From the NCBI RefSeq assembly GCF_019042245.1, contig NZ_JAHQCX010000001.1, positions 425,459-489,458 on the forward strand: a DNA stretch of 64,000 nucleotides, in the 5' to 3' direction. Of this stretch, positions 1 to 8,861 are shown one piece after another (position 1 is the stretch's first letter; every line of letters starts with the position of its first letter). The position numbers and the translations under genes were made by a program. Origin of the DNA: Diplocloster modestus. Lineage in GTDB: Bacteria > Bacillota > Clostridia > Lachnospirales > Lachnospiraceae. The notes beneath the pieces were generated by a model. That model saw nothing but the letters and a program-made list of their open reading frames with translations, did not search any database and was not told the origin of the DNA.

Positions 1-231
1 TTCCATGTGACGGTGCTGCTTATGATGGTTATCGGTGGAGCTTCCCTGACAGGCGGTACGAAAGAGAAGGTTTACAGTGTAGTAGTAGGCGTATTATTAT
101 TTTTGTGCCTGGAGAACGGACTGACAGTTCTGGGCGTGGATCCGAATATGATCGGCTTGATCGAAGGAATCATCTTTCTGGGGTCGGTGACCTTAACCTT
201 CGACAGAGACGGTGTGCCATATATTTTATAA
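1..231 (+). CDS. Ribose-type ABC sugar permease, C-terminal end (partial)
   Basis: The reading frame is open from the first base and ends with TAA at 229-231, so the gene begins outside the window. The visible 76 residues carry the GGASLTGG turn followed by two hydrophobic segments and an NGL..LGV motif, the usual C-terminal end of RbsC/XylH-type inner-membrane permeases (BPD_transp_2 family). It lies 33 bases before a sugar-binding lipoprotein gene, and a further permease follows, so it is probably one half of a two-permease importer. The family is clear; the substrate cannot be read from this fragment. Confidence 0.75.
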   Translation, partial: FHVTVLLMMVIGGASLTGGTKEKVYSVVVGVLLFLCLENGLTVLGVDPNMIGLIEGIIFLGSVTLTFDRDGVPYIL

Positions 232-264
232 AATTATAAGTGAGAGAAAAAGGAGAAGAAGATT

Positions 265-1443
265 ATGAAATCAAAAGGTGTGAAGAAGATGCTGGCGCTT
301 GTATTGGCATTGTCAATGTCCATGGCGCTGCTGGCCGGCTGTGGAAATAACAAAGACAGCGAGGCGGCTGACAGCCAGACGAAGGACGGCGGCGCGGGGA
401 CTGTTTCGGAAAGCGGGAGCGGGGAAGAGGATTCGAAAGCTGCTGACAGTGATATCAGCATTGGTGTGGTTATCTGGTCTACGGATGACGGCCTGGGAGC
501 GGACTCCAAGACTGCCCTGGACGCAGTGGCTGAGGATCTGAATGTAAGCCTGGTTTACCGGACCGGCAGCTATGACGCGGAGTCTCAGACAACGGACTAT
601 GAGAATCTGCTGGCGGCCGGCGTCGATGGTATCTTGTGCTGTGTAATCAATGACACCTCTACGGATGACTTGTTAAAGATATGTGAGGAAGCAGGAATTC
701 CTATGCAGATTTTCTTCCGTAATATTATGGATGAGGATGCGTACAATTACTGCATGGCCAGTGACCTGTTTGCCGGATATATCTGTGAAGATGAGGGCGG
801 CGCGGGCGTAGATATGGTAGACGAGCTGCTGGCTTCGGGCTGCACCACCTTCGGGCTGCTGAACCGCGAGGCTGGCAATGGCGTTATCGACCGCCGGCAG
901 GCAGGCGTAATGGAATATCTGGATGAAAAAGGACTGACCTACTATGTATCCACCAGCAGCAATACCGCAACTGCTACCGATATGGTGGACGCTACCGACC
1001 AGCTGCTGGCTGCGCATTCCGATATTAACGGACTCATCTGTTCCTCTGGTTCTAACGGAGCGATCGACGCTATTATAACAGATCTCCAGGGCTCCGATAT
1101 CAAGATTACCTCCTTTGACACACCTGTGGATATCCCTGGTTCCTTCGAAGCCGGTAACCTGGTAATGCTGACCACCGGCGCTCAGATTGACCCGGTATAT
1201 GCGCTGATCAACTTGTACTGTAAGATTACCGGTAAGGCCAAGTCAGATACGCCTGCTGAGTACGGTTCCAATTATATCTACATGAAGTCTGCAGAGGATG
1301 CGGCAACCTATGAGCAGTATTTCAGCGAATTTAATACCTACACGGCAGAAGAGGTGCAGGGTTTAGTAGAGATGGATCTGGATTCCTTCGTAGCGGAGAT
1401 GGGAAATTACAGCCTGGAAATGGTAGCGGAGAAGATGAAATAG
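265..1443 (+). CDS. Sugar ABC transporter substrate-binding lipoprotein
   Basis: A 392-residue secreted protein that should capture a sugar outside the membrane and hand it to the flanking permeases. It has a lipoprotein signal peptide: basic start, hydrophobic stretch, and a LLAGC lipobox with Cys26 as the lipidated residue, then a Gly/Ser/Glu-rich linker to about residue 70. The mature part begins with DISIGVVIWSTDD and contains the paired Rossmann-like lobes of the periplasmic-binding-protein type 1 (RbsB) family. An AGGAG ribosome site precedes the ATG. Downstream spacing to the permease gene is 81 bases. The sugar is not identifiable; ribose-, xylose- and galactose-type proteins all look like this. 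Confidence 0.85.
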   Translation: MKSKGVKKMLALVLALSMSMALLAGCGNNKDSEAADSQTKDGGAGTVSESGSGEEDSKAADSDISIGVVIWSTDDGLGADSKTALDAVAEDLNVSLVYRTGSYDAESQTTDYENLLAAGVDGILCCVINDTSTDDLLKICEEAGIPMQIFFRNIMDEDAYNYCMASDLFAGYICEDEGGAGVDMVDELLASGCTTFGLLNREAGNGVIDRRQAGVMEYLDEKGLTYYVSTSSNTATATDMVDATDQLLAAHSDINGLICSSGSNGAIDAIITDLQGSDIKITSFDTPVDIPGSFEAGNLVMLTTGAQIDPVYALINLYCKITGKAKSDTPAEYGSNYIYMKSAEDAATYEQYFSEFNTYTAEEVQGLVEMDLDSFVAEMGNYSLEMVAEKMK

Positions 1444-1524
1444 GTATCTGCCCTGCAGTTGTAATTAGCAATACCAGCTGGGACTGCGTCAGCGCTGCGG
1501 TACCGGCCAGAGGAGAAGATTGGT

Positions 1525-2502
1525 ATGAGTAAAAAAATCGCCTATAAGGCAAAAAATATTTTGATAGCAGTGGCAATCCCGCTAATTTTATATATTGTTT
1601 TGCTGTTGGCAGCGCCGCAGGCCATGGGAGACACACAGATCTTTGGAATTCTGCGTCAGGCCATGCTGCCCGCGATTCTGGCATGGGGTGTTGCATTTGC
1701 CTGTAAGCTGGGACTGTGGCATTTTGCGGCAGGGGCAAATGTGATTACGGGGATTATACTGGGTGCGGGAATCGCAAACCGGCTGGGAGGCGGTAATGCG
1801 CTGATAGCGATCAGCATTATCCTCATGTGTACTCTGATAGGACTCCTTTGCGGCCTTATCTATGTGTGGATAAAAGTCCCTTCAATCATTTCAACGGTGG
1901 GATGCATGCTGATTCTGGAGAGCGTGTCTGCACTGGCCTGGGGCGGCGGAGGCGTCAGCGTAGATAAGTCCTACGGTATATTTAACGGAAACGTGGTAGT
2001 GATTGCATGTACGGTAATTTGCTGCCTGATCGCATATTTCGTCTATTCCAGAACCAAGTACGGATTCAACTTGAAGGCTGTGGCCAGCGATATTAAAGTG
2101 GCGGAGCAGCAGGGTATCGACGTAAGGAAGGTGAAAGTGATATCCTTTGTTCTGGTCGGCCTGTTCAGCGGATTCTACGGTGTGCTGACCCTGGGCAGAT
2201 CCTTTGTTCAGAATCCGACCACAAACATGGGAAGTATGGATATGGTATTCAACGCTATAATGTGCTTCTTCGTGGCGGCCGCTATCGAGAAGAGAATCAA
2301 CCTGATTGCTGGCGTATTTATCGGCGCTGTGACCGTACAGCTTATAAAGTTCGGTATTGTAGCTATAGGCATTTCAGGTCAGTTCAACAACGCGGCAGTG
2401 GCAATCGCCCTGTTGGTATTCTGTGCCATCAGCAGCGAGAGCGGGCCCATGCTGAAGCTCCGGTCGAAGCTGCGGGTGTCCTTTGACAGAAGCCGGGCTT
2501 AA
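1525..2502 (+). CDS. Ribose-type ABC sugar permease
   Basis: A 325-residue integral membrane protein with eight to ten hydrophobic segments, belonging to the BPD_transp_2 (RbsC/AraH) permease family. The central region (VPSIISTVGCMLILESVS) and the cytoplasmic EAA-like loop (GFNLKAVASDIKVAEQQGIDVRKVKVISF) fit the family, which pairs with an RbsA-type ATPase. It is the last gene of the operon that enters the window from the left; an AGAGGAG site precedes the ATG and an inverted repeat follows the stop. No ATPase gene for this operon is visible here, so it probably lies upstream of the window. Confidence 0.85.
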   Translation: MSKKIAYKAKNILIAVAIPLILYIVLLLAAPQAMGDTQIFGILRQAMLPAILAWGVAFACKLGLWHFAAGANVITGIILGAGIANRLGGGNALIAISIILMCTLIGLLCGLIYVWIKVPSIISTVGCMLILESVSALAWGGGGVSVDKSYGIFNGNVVVIACTVICCLIAYFVYSRTKYGFNLKAVASDIKVAEQQGIDVRKVKVISFVLVGLFSGFYGVLTLGRSFVQNPTTNMGSMDMVFNAIMCFFVAAAIEKRINLIAGVFIGAVTVQLIKFGIVAIGISGQFNNAAVAIALLVFCAISSESGPMLKLRSKLRVSFDRSRA

Positions 2503-2525
2503 AATAAGTATGCTATAACCGAATA

Positions 2526-2575
2526 AAAGAGAAACCCTGAATGCGGAAGTTACGCCGGCGCAGGGGTTTCTCTTT
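2526..2575. terminator. Bidirectional rho-independent terminator
   Basis: An inverted repeat pairs AAAGAGAAACCCTG with CAGGGGTTTCTCTTT, with one bulged G, around a GC-rich loop. It sits between the convergent permease (plus) and pyrI (minus) genes and reads as T-rich downstream on both strands, so it probably stops both operons. Confidence 0.75.
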
Positions 2576-2651
2576 CAATTTAAGCTCTGTTCATAATTTT
2601 GGGCTTTTGTAATCCGTTTTTTATTCCTCGGCTGTCCGCTCTTACGTCAGC

Positions 2652-3098
2652 TTACAGCCATTTCTTTTCCTGTCTCTTATCATATTTCTCTTCGCAGTAT
2701 TTACAGCGGTAGACTTCTTTTTCCGGGTCTGTCAATACAAAGACCTGATCCAGTTCCTGTTCGATCGAGGAAATACAGCGGGGATTGTTGCACTTTATCA
2801 CATTGCGGATCTCAGAGGGCATCTCCAGCGCTTTTTTGGCCACGATCTCACTGTCCTTGATGATGTTGACCGTGATATTGTGATCGATAAAGCCCAGGAT
2901 ATCCAGATCCAGCATATCGATGGGGCATTCCACCTTGATGATATCTTTCTTTCCCATCAGTTCGCTGCGGGCGTTCTTGATGATCGCCACACAGCAGTCC
3001 AGTTTGTCCAGATGCAGATAATGATAAATGGCCATGCTCTTTCCGGCCTGAATATGATCCAGTACGAAGCCTTCCTGTATACGTCCTACATTTAACAT
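2652..3098 (-). CDS. pyrI: Aspartate carbamoyltransferase regulatory subunit
   Basis: The 148-residue protein is the regulatory chain of aspartate transcarbamoylase, which binds nucleotide effectors and assembles with the PyrB catalytic chain at the first committed step of pyrimidine synthesis. The N-terminal allosteric domain (MLNVGRIQEGFVLDHI) is followed by the C-terminal zinc domain with four cysteine ligands, Cys103 and Cys108 (CNNPRC) and Cys132 and Cys135 (CKYC). The gene starts 4 bases after the pyrB stop with a GGAG site, so the two chains are translationally linked. Length and motifs match the family, including its usual clostridial form. Confidence 0.95.
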   Translation of the reverse strand: MLNVGRIQEGFVLDHIQAGKSMAIYHYLHLDKLDCCVAIIKNARSELMGKKDIIKVECPIDMLDLDILGFIDHNITVNIIKDSEIVAKKALEMPSEIRNVIKCNNPRCISSIEQELDQVFVLTDPEKEVYRCKYCEEKYDKRQEKKWL

Positions 3099-3102
3099 CA
3101 GT

Positions 3103-4032
3103 TTATTCTCCTTCCTCTACGTGGATGTCCAAAAGGGTCAGAATCAACGCCATTCTGGCGTAAACGCCGTACTGCACCTGCTTAAAATACGCAGCACGGG
3201 GATCATCATCCACTTCCACGGCTATCTCATTGACTCTGGGAAGGGGATGCAGGACCAGCATGTCCTCTCTGGCCAGGGCCATTTTTGCTTTGTCCAGGAT
3301 GTAGAAATCTTTTAAGCGGACATAGTCTTCTTCATTGAAGAAACGTTCCTTCTGGACTCTGGTCATATAGAGGAGATCCAGTTCCGGCATGGCGTCTTCC
3401 AGACGTTCCACCTCTTTGTATTCGATATGGTTATTATTTAACACATCCTCCCGGATATAACTGGGAATCCGCAGCTCGTCGGGAGAGATGAAGACAAATT
3501 TTACATTTTCATAGCGGACCAGGGCATTGATCAGGGAATGAACGGTACGGCCGAATTTCAGATCGCCGCAAAGGCCGATGGTCAGGCTGCCTAACCGCCC
3601 CTTCAGGGAACGGATCGTATGCAGGTCGGTCAGCGTCTGAGTCGGATGCTGATGGCCGCCGTCACCGGCGTTAATCACCGGGATGGAAGATTTCGTGGCG
3701 GCTACCATGGGGGCACCTTCTTTTGGGTGACGCATGGCGCAGATATCCGCGTAGCAGGAGATCATGCGGATCGTATCGGATACGCTCTCTCCTTTGGCGG
3801 CGGAACTGGAACTGGCGGATGCGAAACCGATGACGTTACCGCCCAGATTCAGCATAGCTGTCTCGAAACTTAAACGGGTTCTGGTGCTGGGTTCGTAGAA
3901 CAGGGTTGCGATTTTTTTACCGTCGCAGGCGTGGGCATATTTGGCCGGGTGCTTTTCAATGTCTGTGGCCAGATCTAACAGCTGATCTAATTCTTCCACT
4001 GAAAAATCCAAAGGGCTCATTAAGTGTCTCAT
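3103..4032 (-). CDS. pyrB: Aspartate carbamoyltransferase catalytic subunit
   Basis: This 309-residue enzyme joins carbamoyl phosphate and aspartate to form N-carbamoyl-aspartate in the cytoplasm. The carbamoyl-phosphate loop STRTR is at residues 49-53 and the HPTQ motif at 129-132; RVQKERF and HPLPRVNEI appear later, as in all ATCases. The ATG overlaps the stop codon of the upstream nitroreductase gene as ATGA, and an AGGAGG site lies inside that gene's end, so translation is probably coupled. pyrI follows directly. An in-frame ATG at codon 5 is a possible alternative start. Confidence 0.96.
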   Translation of the reverse strand: MRHLMSPLDFSVEELDQLLDLATDIEKHPAKYAHACDGKKIATLFYEPSTRTRLSFETAMLNLGGNVIGFASASSSSAAKGESVSDTIRMISCYADICAMRHPKEGAPMVAATKSSIPVINAGDGGHQHPTQTLTDLHTIRSLKGRLGSLTIGLCGDLKFGRTVHSLINALVRYENVKFVFISPDELRIPSYIREDVLNNNHIEYKEVERLEDAMPELDLLYMTRVQKERFFNEEDYVRLKDFYILDKAKMALAREDMLVLHPLPRVNEIAVEVDDDPRAAYFKQVQYGVYARMALILTLLDIHVEEGE

Positions 4033-4580
4033 TTGTTTTCCTCCTGTAGATATGTGAGTAATTGTTCTGTAGATTTTCGTCTGGGCGCATCCGTGGCATC
4101 GTCTGGGTAACCGACCGCAATCAGAGCCGCCAATTCCTGCGTATCCGGCAGGTGCAGCAGCCGGCTGATTCCCTCTATGTCAAACACGCCCATTATGACA
4201 CTGCCAAGGCCTGCTTCGTGAGCGGCCAGACAGAATGTCTGGGCGGCGATTCCGGCATCGAACATCTGCCATTCCCCGTTTTTGGGCGTAGAAAAAGAAC
4301 CGTCTCTTTCAAAACCGCTGCGGTTTTTCAAAAAGGTAAGCGCAATTAATAAAGGCGCGGAAGAAACAGTTTTGGAATTGAAAGCGGGTAAGTGGTCAGA
4401 AGCGATTGTCTGAAGAACCGACGAATCATCGATGGCGATGTATCGGGCGATTTGAGTGTTTTTCCAAGAGGGTGCGTAGGATGCGATAGAAATAATATGT
4501 TCCAACAGAGAATGTTCGATTTTATCTGGTTTAAATTGCCTTATGCTTCGTCTGGTACGAATACAGTCGAACGTGTTCAT
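4029..4580 (-). CDS. Nitroreductase family protein
   Basis: A 183-residue FMN-dependent reductase-like protein. The N-terminus [19 protein letters not shown] is the classic nitroreductase FMN-phosphate motif, and [20 protein letters not shown] is the second cofactor motif; [10 protein letters not shown] lies between. The frame stays open further upstream, but the ATG at 4578-4580 has GGAGG seven bases before it and a good promoter lies just above, so I take this start. It is the first gene of a pyrB-pyrI operon and overlaps pyrB by four bases. The natural substrate cannot be inferred; a link to pyrimidine redox chemistry is only suggested by position. Confidence 0.85.
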   Translation of the reverse strand: MNTFDCIRTRRSIRQFKPDKIEHSLLEHIISIASYAPSWKNTQIARYIAIDDSSVLQTIASDHLPAFNSKTVSSAPLLIALTFLKNRSGFERDGSFSTPKNGEWQMFDAGIAAQTFCLAAHEAGLGSVIMGVFDIEGISRLLHLPDTQELAALIAVGYPDDATDAPRRKSTEQLLTYLQEENK

Positions 4581-4607
4581 GTGATCCTCCTTGTAACATT
4601 TCTTTAT

Positions 4608-4636
4608 ATCATATACTAAATGTTTCGGAATTTCAA
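4608..4636 (-). promoter_or_regulatory. Sigma-A promoter for the nitroreductase-pyrBI operon
   Basis: On the minus strand TTGAAA (4631-4636) and TATGAT (4608-4613) are separated by exactly 17 bases, about 28 bases upstream of the nitroreductase ATG. No PyrR-type attenuator hairpin is visible in the short leader. Confidence 0.7.
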
Positions 4637-4740
4637 CACAATTCTGACGGAAGTTTTTTCGGACGGTTTTGTGAAGTTTCGGAAGGCCGGGGACTTGGGA
4701 CAAATCCGCCATAGGGAGGCCCGGACAGCGTCCCGGGCCG

Positions 4741-5015
4741 TGAGAAAGATACACAGGCCGGCTTCCCGGGAGCGCAGCCGGGCCAATAAACTTTTCCGGG
4801 AACTGAATATCAAAGCAACCGGGATTGATGACCTGGCGGACCAGGGGTTCGGAATTCTCCTGGTTTCTTCCGAGATGCAGGAAGTACTGTCCCTGTGTGA
4901 CCGGATTCTCGTAATGAAAGAGGGGAGGATCCGGGGAGAATTAAGCGGACAAGAGGCGACTCAGGAAAAGATATTGGCATTGGCAATGGCGAGTGCGGCG
5001 GAAGGAAGTGAGTAG
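4741..5015 (+). pseudogene. Remnant of a ribose/rhamnose-type ABC ATPase
   Basis: Only fragments of an RbsA/RhaT-like sugar ABC ATPase (normally about 500 residues) remain. The stretch RERSRANKLFRELNIKATG resembles the segment before the second signature motif, and it is joined directly to IDDLADQGFGILLVSSEMQ, the region after the second Walker B site. The intervening signature and Walker B sequence is missing and no N-terminal half or P-loop is present upstream. The frame ends with TAG at 5013-5015, three bases before the permease remnant. This cannot be a working ATPase. The left boundary is approximate, because 4620-4740 shows no clear similarity to the family. Confidence 0.8.
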
Positions 5016-5018
5016 ATC

Positions 5019-5877
5019 ATGAAAAAAAGTAATCGAAACCCGGCGCTTTTCCGTGAAATGGGGATGATCGGAGCGATTCTGCTGCTGTGCCTGTTCGTGC
5101 AGATAAGAAATTCCAACTTCTTTACATGGGAAAATGTAGATGACGTGCTGACCAATACGGCTATATTGTGAATTTTGTCCGTAGGGATGATGATGGTGAT
5201 TATCACCCGCGGAATTGACTTGTCCCTGGGATCAACACTGGCATTGGCGGGTATGGTAACGACAAAGGTGATGATTGTGTATCCCGGCCTTCCGATCCCG
5301 CTGGCTTTTTTGATGGGCATTGGGATTGGTACCCTATGCGGTTTTATTGTAGGCGCGATGGTGTCATGGGGAAGCGTTCCGCCGATTATCGCTTCGATGG
5401 GAATGATGAACGCCTACCGCGGGATCACTTTTTTGGTCAGTGACGGCCAATGGGTCAGTGCGCATCAGATGACCAATCCGTTTAAGGCGATTGCGACGGG
5501 ACGGTTCCTGGGAATCAACAATCTGGTATTGATTGCGGTGCTTATCTTTATTGCCGCGTATGTGTTTTTGCAGCACACGAACCCGGGGAGACGAGTCTAT
5601 GCAGTCGGGAGCAATCCGGAGGCGGCGGATGTAAGCGGGATACCGGTCAAAAAAATATTGTGCATGGTCTATATGATCATGGGAGCCCTTTCCGGGCTGT
5701 GCGGTATCCTCTGGGTATCCAAATATGCGTCCGCCCAGGGAAATACAGCCGCGGGTTACGAGATGAGCGTCATTGCCGCTTGTGTGCTCGGCGGTGATCA
5801 TATTAATGGCGATTATCCTGAATGTATTGATTAAGCGCCGGATGGATTTCATGAATGCGAAAAGGAGGAAGATCTGA
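5019..5877 (+). pseudogene. Broken ribose/rhamnose-type ABC permease (first of two)
   Basis: The frame starts at ATG 5019 and reads as an RbsC/RhaP-like permease, but an in-frame TGA at 5169-5171 interrupts the conserved ILSVGMMMVIITRGIDLSLGS segment. The rest continues to VIAACVLGG at about 5793. There roughly 45 residues normally following the GG turn are absent, and the C-terminal end (VIILMAIILNVLIKRRMDF) resumes in the next frame, ending at 5875-5877. A nonsense mutation plus an internal deletion with frameshift make it a clear pseudogene. The TGATG junction with the next gene preserves the old operon structure. Confidence 0.88.
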
Positions 5878-6756
5878 TGAAAATCAAGCCTGGAAATTTG
5901 AAGCTTAAAAAATTTTTCCTTCAGTGGGAATGGATGCTGATTCTTATTTTCCTCATCATTAATATTGTCAATGCGTCAATCTCCGAATACTATCTGAATC
6001 TGTCTGCGCTGGTGGGGATAACGCAATCTTTTTTGGACAAGGCGTTTATTGTACTTCCCATGACCTTCGTATTATTATTGGGAGAAATCGATATCTCTCC
6101 GGCATCCACAGTCGCATTGTCCTCTGTGATTATGGCGGTATCCTATAATTATCTGGGAGTCCCCATGGGTGTGGCTGTTCTCATCTGCCTTGGGGCAGGG
6201 CTTTTGTGCGGAATGTTCAACGGGCTGGTCCTGGTCAAGTTTCCGGAACTCCCTCCCATGATTGTCACCCTGGCGACGCAGCTGCTGTACCGCGGAATTG
6301 CGCTGCTGATCCTGGAAGATCAGGCCTGCGGCGGATTCCCGGATTGGTTTCTGGAGCTGGGCTGGGGAGAGATCGCCGGAATTCCGCTGGTGCTGTTCCT
6401 GTTTGTCCTCTGCGCGGTGATTTTTACCCTGCTGCTTCATAAGACGAACTTTGGAAGATATGTCTACGCCATCGATGGACAGCACCAGGCCGAACGTGGC
6501 TACCGGATACGAGCTGGATGTCATAGCGATGGTGGTGTTAGGAGGAGTCAGCAGCCTGGGCGGAAAGGGCAGAATGGGGGGGCCGCTGATCGCTATTTTT
6601 ATCATCGGGTTCCTGCGCTATGGGTTAGGGCTTATCAACCTGCAGTCGGAAGTGATCTTAATCGTGATAGGATGTCTGCTGGCAATCTCGGTATTGATTC
6701 CGAACATACACACAAGGCGTAGCAAAAAGCCGTCCCACACGGATGGAAGCCGGTAA
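5877..6756 (+). pseudogene. Broken ribose/rhamnose-type ABC permease (second of two)
   Basis: An RbsC/RhaQ-like permease from ATG 5877 with good membrane segments up to NFGRYVYAI at about 6470. At that point about 45-50 residues are missing and the sequence resumes in another frame as STRPNVATGYELDVIAMVVLGG, running to the stop at 6754-6756. The two parts together would give about 293 residues against about 330 in the family. The original frame runs on to 6722 but encodes nonsense after residue 198. It is probably non-functional, matching the damaged ATPase and first permease of the same operon. Confidence 0.85.
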
Positions 6757-6824
6757 ATGAAAAAATACTTATGAAAATGTGATAGAACCTGGGAAAATAA
6801 CCGGATCATACAAGGAGGATAAGT

Positions 6825-7880
6825 ATGAGAAAGATAAGAAGATGGCTGGCTATATTAGTAACGGTAACTTTAAGTATGGGAATGCTCTATGGATGCGGTT
6901 CCGCTAAGGATACCCCGGCACAGGGGGAGAGTGATGCAGCGGGCGGTAAGAATATGAAATTCGCCATGATCAGCCGGATCACAGGAAATCCTTATGAGGA
7001 AAAACAGCTGAGCGGTTTCGCTGATGCAATCGAAGAACTGGGTTATGAAGCAATCACGAAAGCACCGGAAGCGCCTACGGCGGAAGCCCAGATCCAGATG
7101 ATCGAAGACCTGATCAACCAGAAGGTGGACGGCATTGCCGTGGTGTGCAATGACCCGGAAGCGCTTTCCCCGGTCCTGAAAAAAGCCATAAAGAAAGGAA
7201 TCAAAGTGATCTCCATCGATGGTCCGGCTCCCGTGGATGCCAGAATGATACATGTAAACCAGGCGGACTCTGAAGGAGTCGGCAGGATGCTGGTAAAAGC
7301 GGTGTCGGAGATGATGGAAGGGGAAGGACAGTTTGCCATATTAAGCGCCACCGCCCAGTCAGCCGAACAAAACGTGTGGATCGATTGGATGAAGGAAGAG
7401 TTAAAGGACCCCAAATACGATAAGATCGAGCTGGTGAAAACAGTATACGGCGATGACCTGCGCGATAAGAGTATCTCCGAGATGGAAGGCCTGCTCAAAA
7501 GTTATCCGGATCTGAAAGCAGTCGTGGCTCCCACTACGGTGGGAATGGCAGCCTGCGGTAAAGTAATTACGGATAAAGACCTAATCGGAAAAATAAAACT
7601 GACCGGGCTGGGTCTTCCCAGTGAGATGGCAGAATACATTACCAACGGCGCATGTCCCTACATGTATCTGTGGAATCCCATCGACAACGGCTACCTGGCG
7701 GGACAGACCGCTTATGCTCTGGCAGCAGGCCAGATTACGGGAGCTGAGGGGGATACGTTTACGGCTGGCAGGCTGGGCGAGAAATCTGTAATTACCATAG
7801 GAGACGGGACAGAGGTAACCTTGGGAGAACCCTTCGAATTCAATCCTGAGAATATCGAAGAGTGGAAGGATGTCTATTAA
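6825..7880 (+). CDS. Sugar-binding lipoprotein of the decayed importer
   Basis: An intact 351-residue lipoprotein of the periplasmic-binding-protein type 1 family. The signal peptide ends in a LYGC lipobox with Cys24, followed by a short polar linker. The mature part contains MKFAMISRITGNPYEEKQLSGF and an IDGPAPVDARMIHVNQADSEG segment, resembling rhamnose/autoinducer-2 type binding proteins. An AAGGAGG site precedes the ATG. It is the last gene of the operon whose ATPase and both permeases are broken, so unless it works with another importer it has lost its partners. The substrate is uncertain; rhamnose or a related sugar is a guess from family resemblance. Confidence 0.82.
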   Translation: MRKIRRWLAILVTVTLSMGMLYGCGSAKDTPAQGESDAAGGKNMKFAMISRITGNPYEEKQLSGFADAIEELGYEAITKAPEAPTAEAQIQMIEDLINQKVDGIAVVCNDPEALSPVLKKAIKKGIKVISIDGPAPVDARMIHVNQADSEGVGRMLVKAVSEMMEGEGQFAILSATAQSAEQNVWIDWMKEELKDPKYDKIELVKTVYGDDLRDKSISEMEGLLKSYPDLKAVVAPTTVGMAACGKVITDKDLIGKIKLTGLGLPSEMAEYITNGACPYMYLWNPIDNGYLAGQTAYALAAGQITGAEGDTFTAGRLGEKSVITIGDGTEVTLGEPFEFNPENIEEWKDVY

Positions 7881-7906
7881 GGGATAGCTATTAAATATCA
7901 TTAGTA

Positions 7907-7935
7907 TTGCATTCATATTTCCTTTTGCGTATAAT
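7907..7935 (+). promoter_or_regulatory. Sigma-A promoter for the PH-domain gene
   Basis: TTGCAT (7907-7912) and a perfect TATAAT (7930-7935) are 17 bases apart, 38 bases before the ATG at 7974. Confidence 0.75.
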
Positions 7936-7973
7936 GTAGATAGTTTGACAAAGTGAAAAGCGGAGGAATGTGT

Positions 7974-8348
7974 ATGGAATATAAGGAGAGGAAACGTGTG
8001 TTGTTTTTCGGACTGCCGTGGACCTTTACCAAATATATGGTGACGGAAGATCTGATTACGATCGACGAAGGTATCCTGAAAAAAGTGGAAAATGACTGCT
8101 ATATGTATAAGATCCAGGATGTTACGCTGAACAATAGCCTTCTGGAGCGGATCTTTGGGCTGGGAACCGTCGTCTGTCATACCGGTGACACGACGCATCC
8201 GAAGCTGGAGCTTGTGCATATTAAGAACGCCAGGGAGATCAAGGATTATATACTGGTGGCTTCTGAGCAGGCGCGGATGAAGCGCAGGACGATGAACATG
8301 CTGGATATCGGAGCCGGAGATGAGTTCGATCTGCCCGACGACAGATAG
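7974..8348 (+). CDS. Bacterial PH-domain protein (YdbS/YdbT-like)
   Basis: A 124-residue protein with no signal peptide or long membrane segment. The pattern KRVLFFGLPWTFTKYMVTEDLITIDEGILKK, followed by YKIQDVTLNNSLLERIFGLGTV and a short beta-rich end, is that of the bacterial pleckstrin-homology fold (bPH_2) found in YdbS/YdbT proteins, there usually attached to membrane helices. Here the domain stands alone. GGAGG at 7962-7966 places the start at 7974 rather than at an upstream ATG. It has its own promoter and a hairpin after it. The function of such stand-alone domains is unknown. Confidence 0.75.
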   Translation: MEYKERKRVLFFGLPWTFTKYMVTEDLITIDEGILKKVENDCYMYKIQDVTLNNSLLERIFGLGTVVCHTGDTTHPKLELVHIKNAREIKDYILVASEQARMKRRTMNMLDIGAGDEFDLPDDR

Positions 8349-8390
8349 CGGATGGATCAGCAGGCCGGACAGTTAAAGAAAAGATTACAA

Positions 8391-8427
8391 CAAGGACGTG
8401 AAAGTCTCTCAGGATTTCACGTCCTTG
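8391..8427. terminator. Perfect 13-bp hairpin between convergent genes
   Basis: CAAGGACGTGAAA (8391-8403) pairs perfectly with TTTCACGTCCTTG (8415-8427) around an 11-base loop. On the minus strand it is followed by a T-rich tail. The right arm encodes the last residues of the minus-strand gene ending at 8409, so terminator and coding sequence overlap. Confidence 0.65.
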
Positions 8428-8801
8428 CATAATACCTTCTCGTATAAAAGACCGGTTAAAAACCAGAGGGGCAGATAGTCCAGACGGACCAGCCCTTTAT
8501 AATTGAGCTTTGCCTTGCTGTAATCCCAGGGACAGAGGTTGTATTTTTTCAGGAAGCTTCCGGTGAAAAACTCTGTCAGATAGATGCATACGGTGTAGAT
8601 CATACCCCGCAGCCAGATGCTTTTGCTGCGGATACGCCGGTAGACGGGAGCCAGCAAAGCGGCGCTGCCGTAGATGGGGAACATCCAGATGGAGGTCTTG
8701 CCCATCAATTTTAATTCACGGCGGCGGAAGGAATTGAACGCCGTCCAGAAGATTTCCATGCACCAGCCAATGGTGCCGCATAAGATAAATTTGTGTTTCA
8801 T
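8409..8801 (-). CDS. CmpB-like putative ABC transporter permease
   Basis: A membrane protein of 130 residues from the ATG at 8799-8801; a GTG at 8817-8819 would add six. The sequence FILCGTIGWCMEIFWTAF, the GKTSIWMFPIYG motif and CPWDYSKAKLNYKGLVRLDYLPLWF match the family annotated as putative ABC transporter permease (PF06541, ABC_trans_CmpB), common in Clostridia. Three to four hydrophobic segments are visible. Neither start has a convincing ribosome site. No ABC ATPase is adjacent, and the transporter label of the family is not well founded, so its role remains unknown. Confidence 0.7.
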   Translation of the reverse strand: MKHKFILCGTIGWCMEIFWTAFNSFRRRELKLMGKTSIWMFPIYGSAALLAPVYRRIRSKSIWLRGMIYTVCIYLTEFFTGSFLKKYNLCPWDYSKAKLNYKGLVRLDYLPLWFLTGLLYEKVLCKDVKS

Positions 8802-8861
8802 AAACAATAGTATGAACACAGGAAATGAGAATTATTCGGAAATTAAAAGAAGGACCAGAAA

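Noticed and set aside
4581..4754. N-terminal extension of the nitroreductase
   Set aside because: The extra 58 residues do not resemble the family, while a ribosome site and a promoter fit the ATG at 4578-4580.
8820..8861. Tetrahydrofolate riboswitch before the folate operon
   Set aside because: The gap before folC is only about 40 bases and lacks the known conserved segments.
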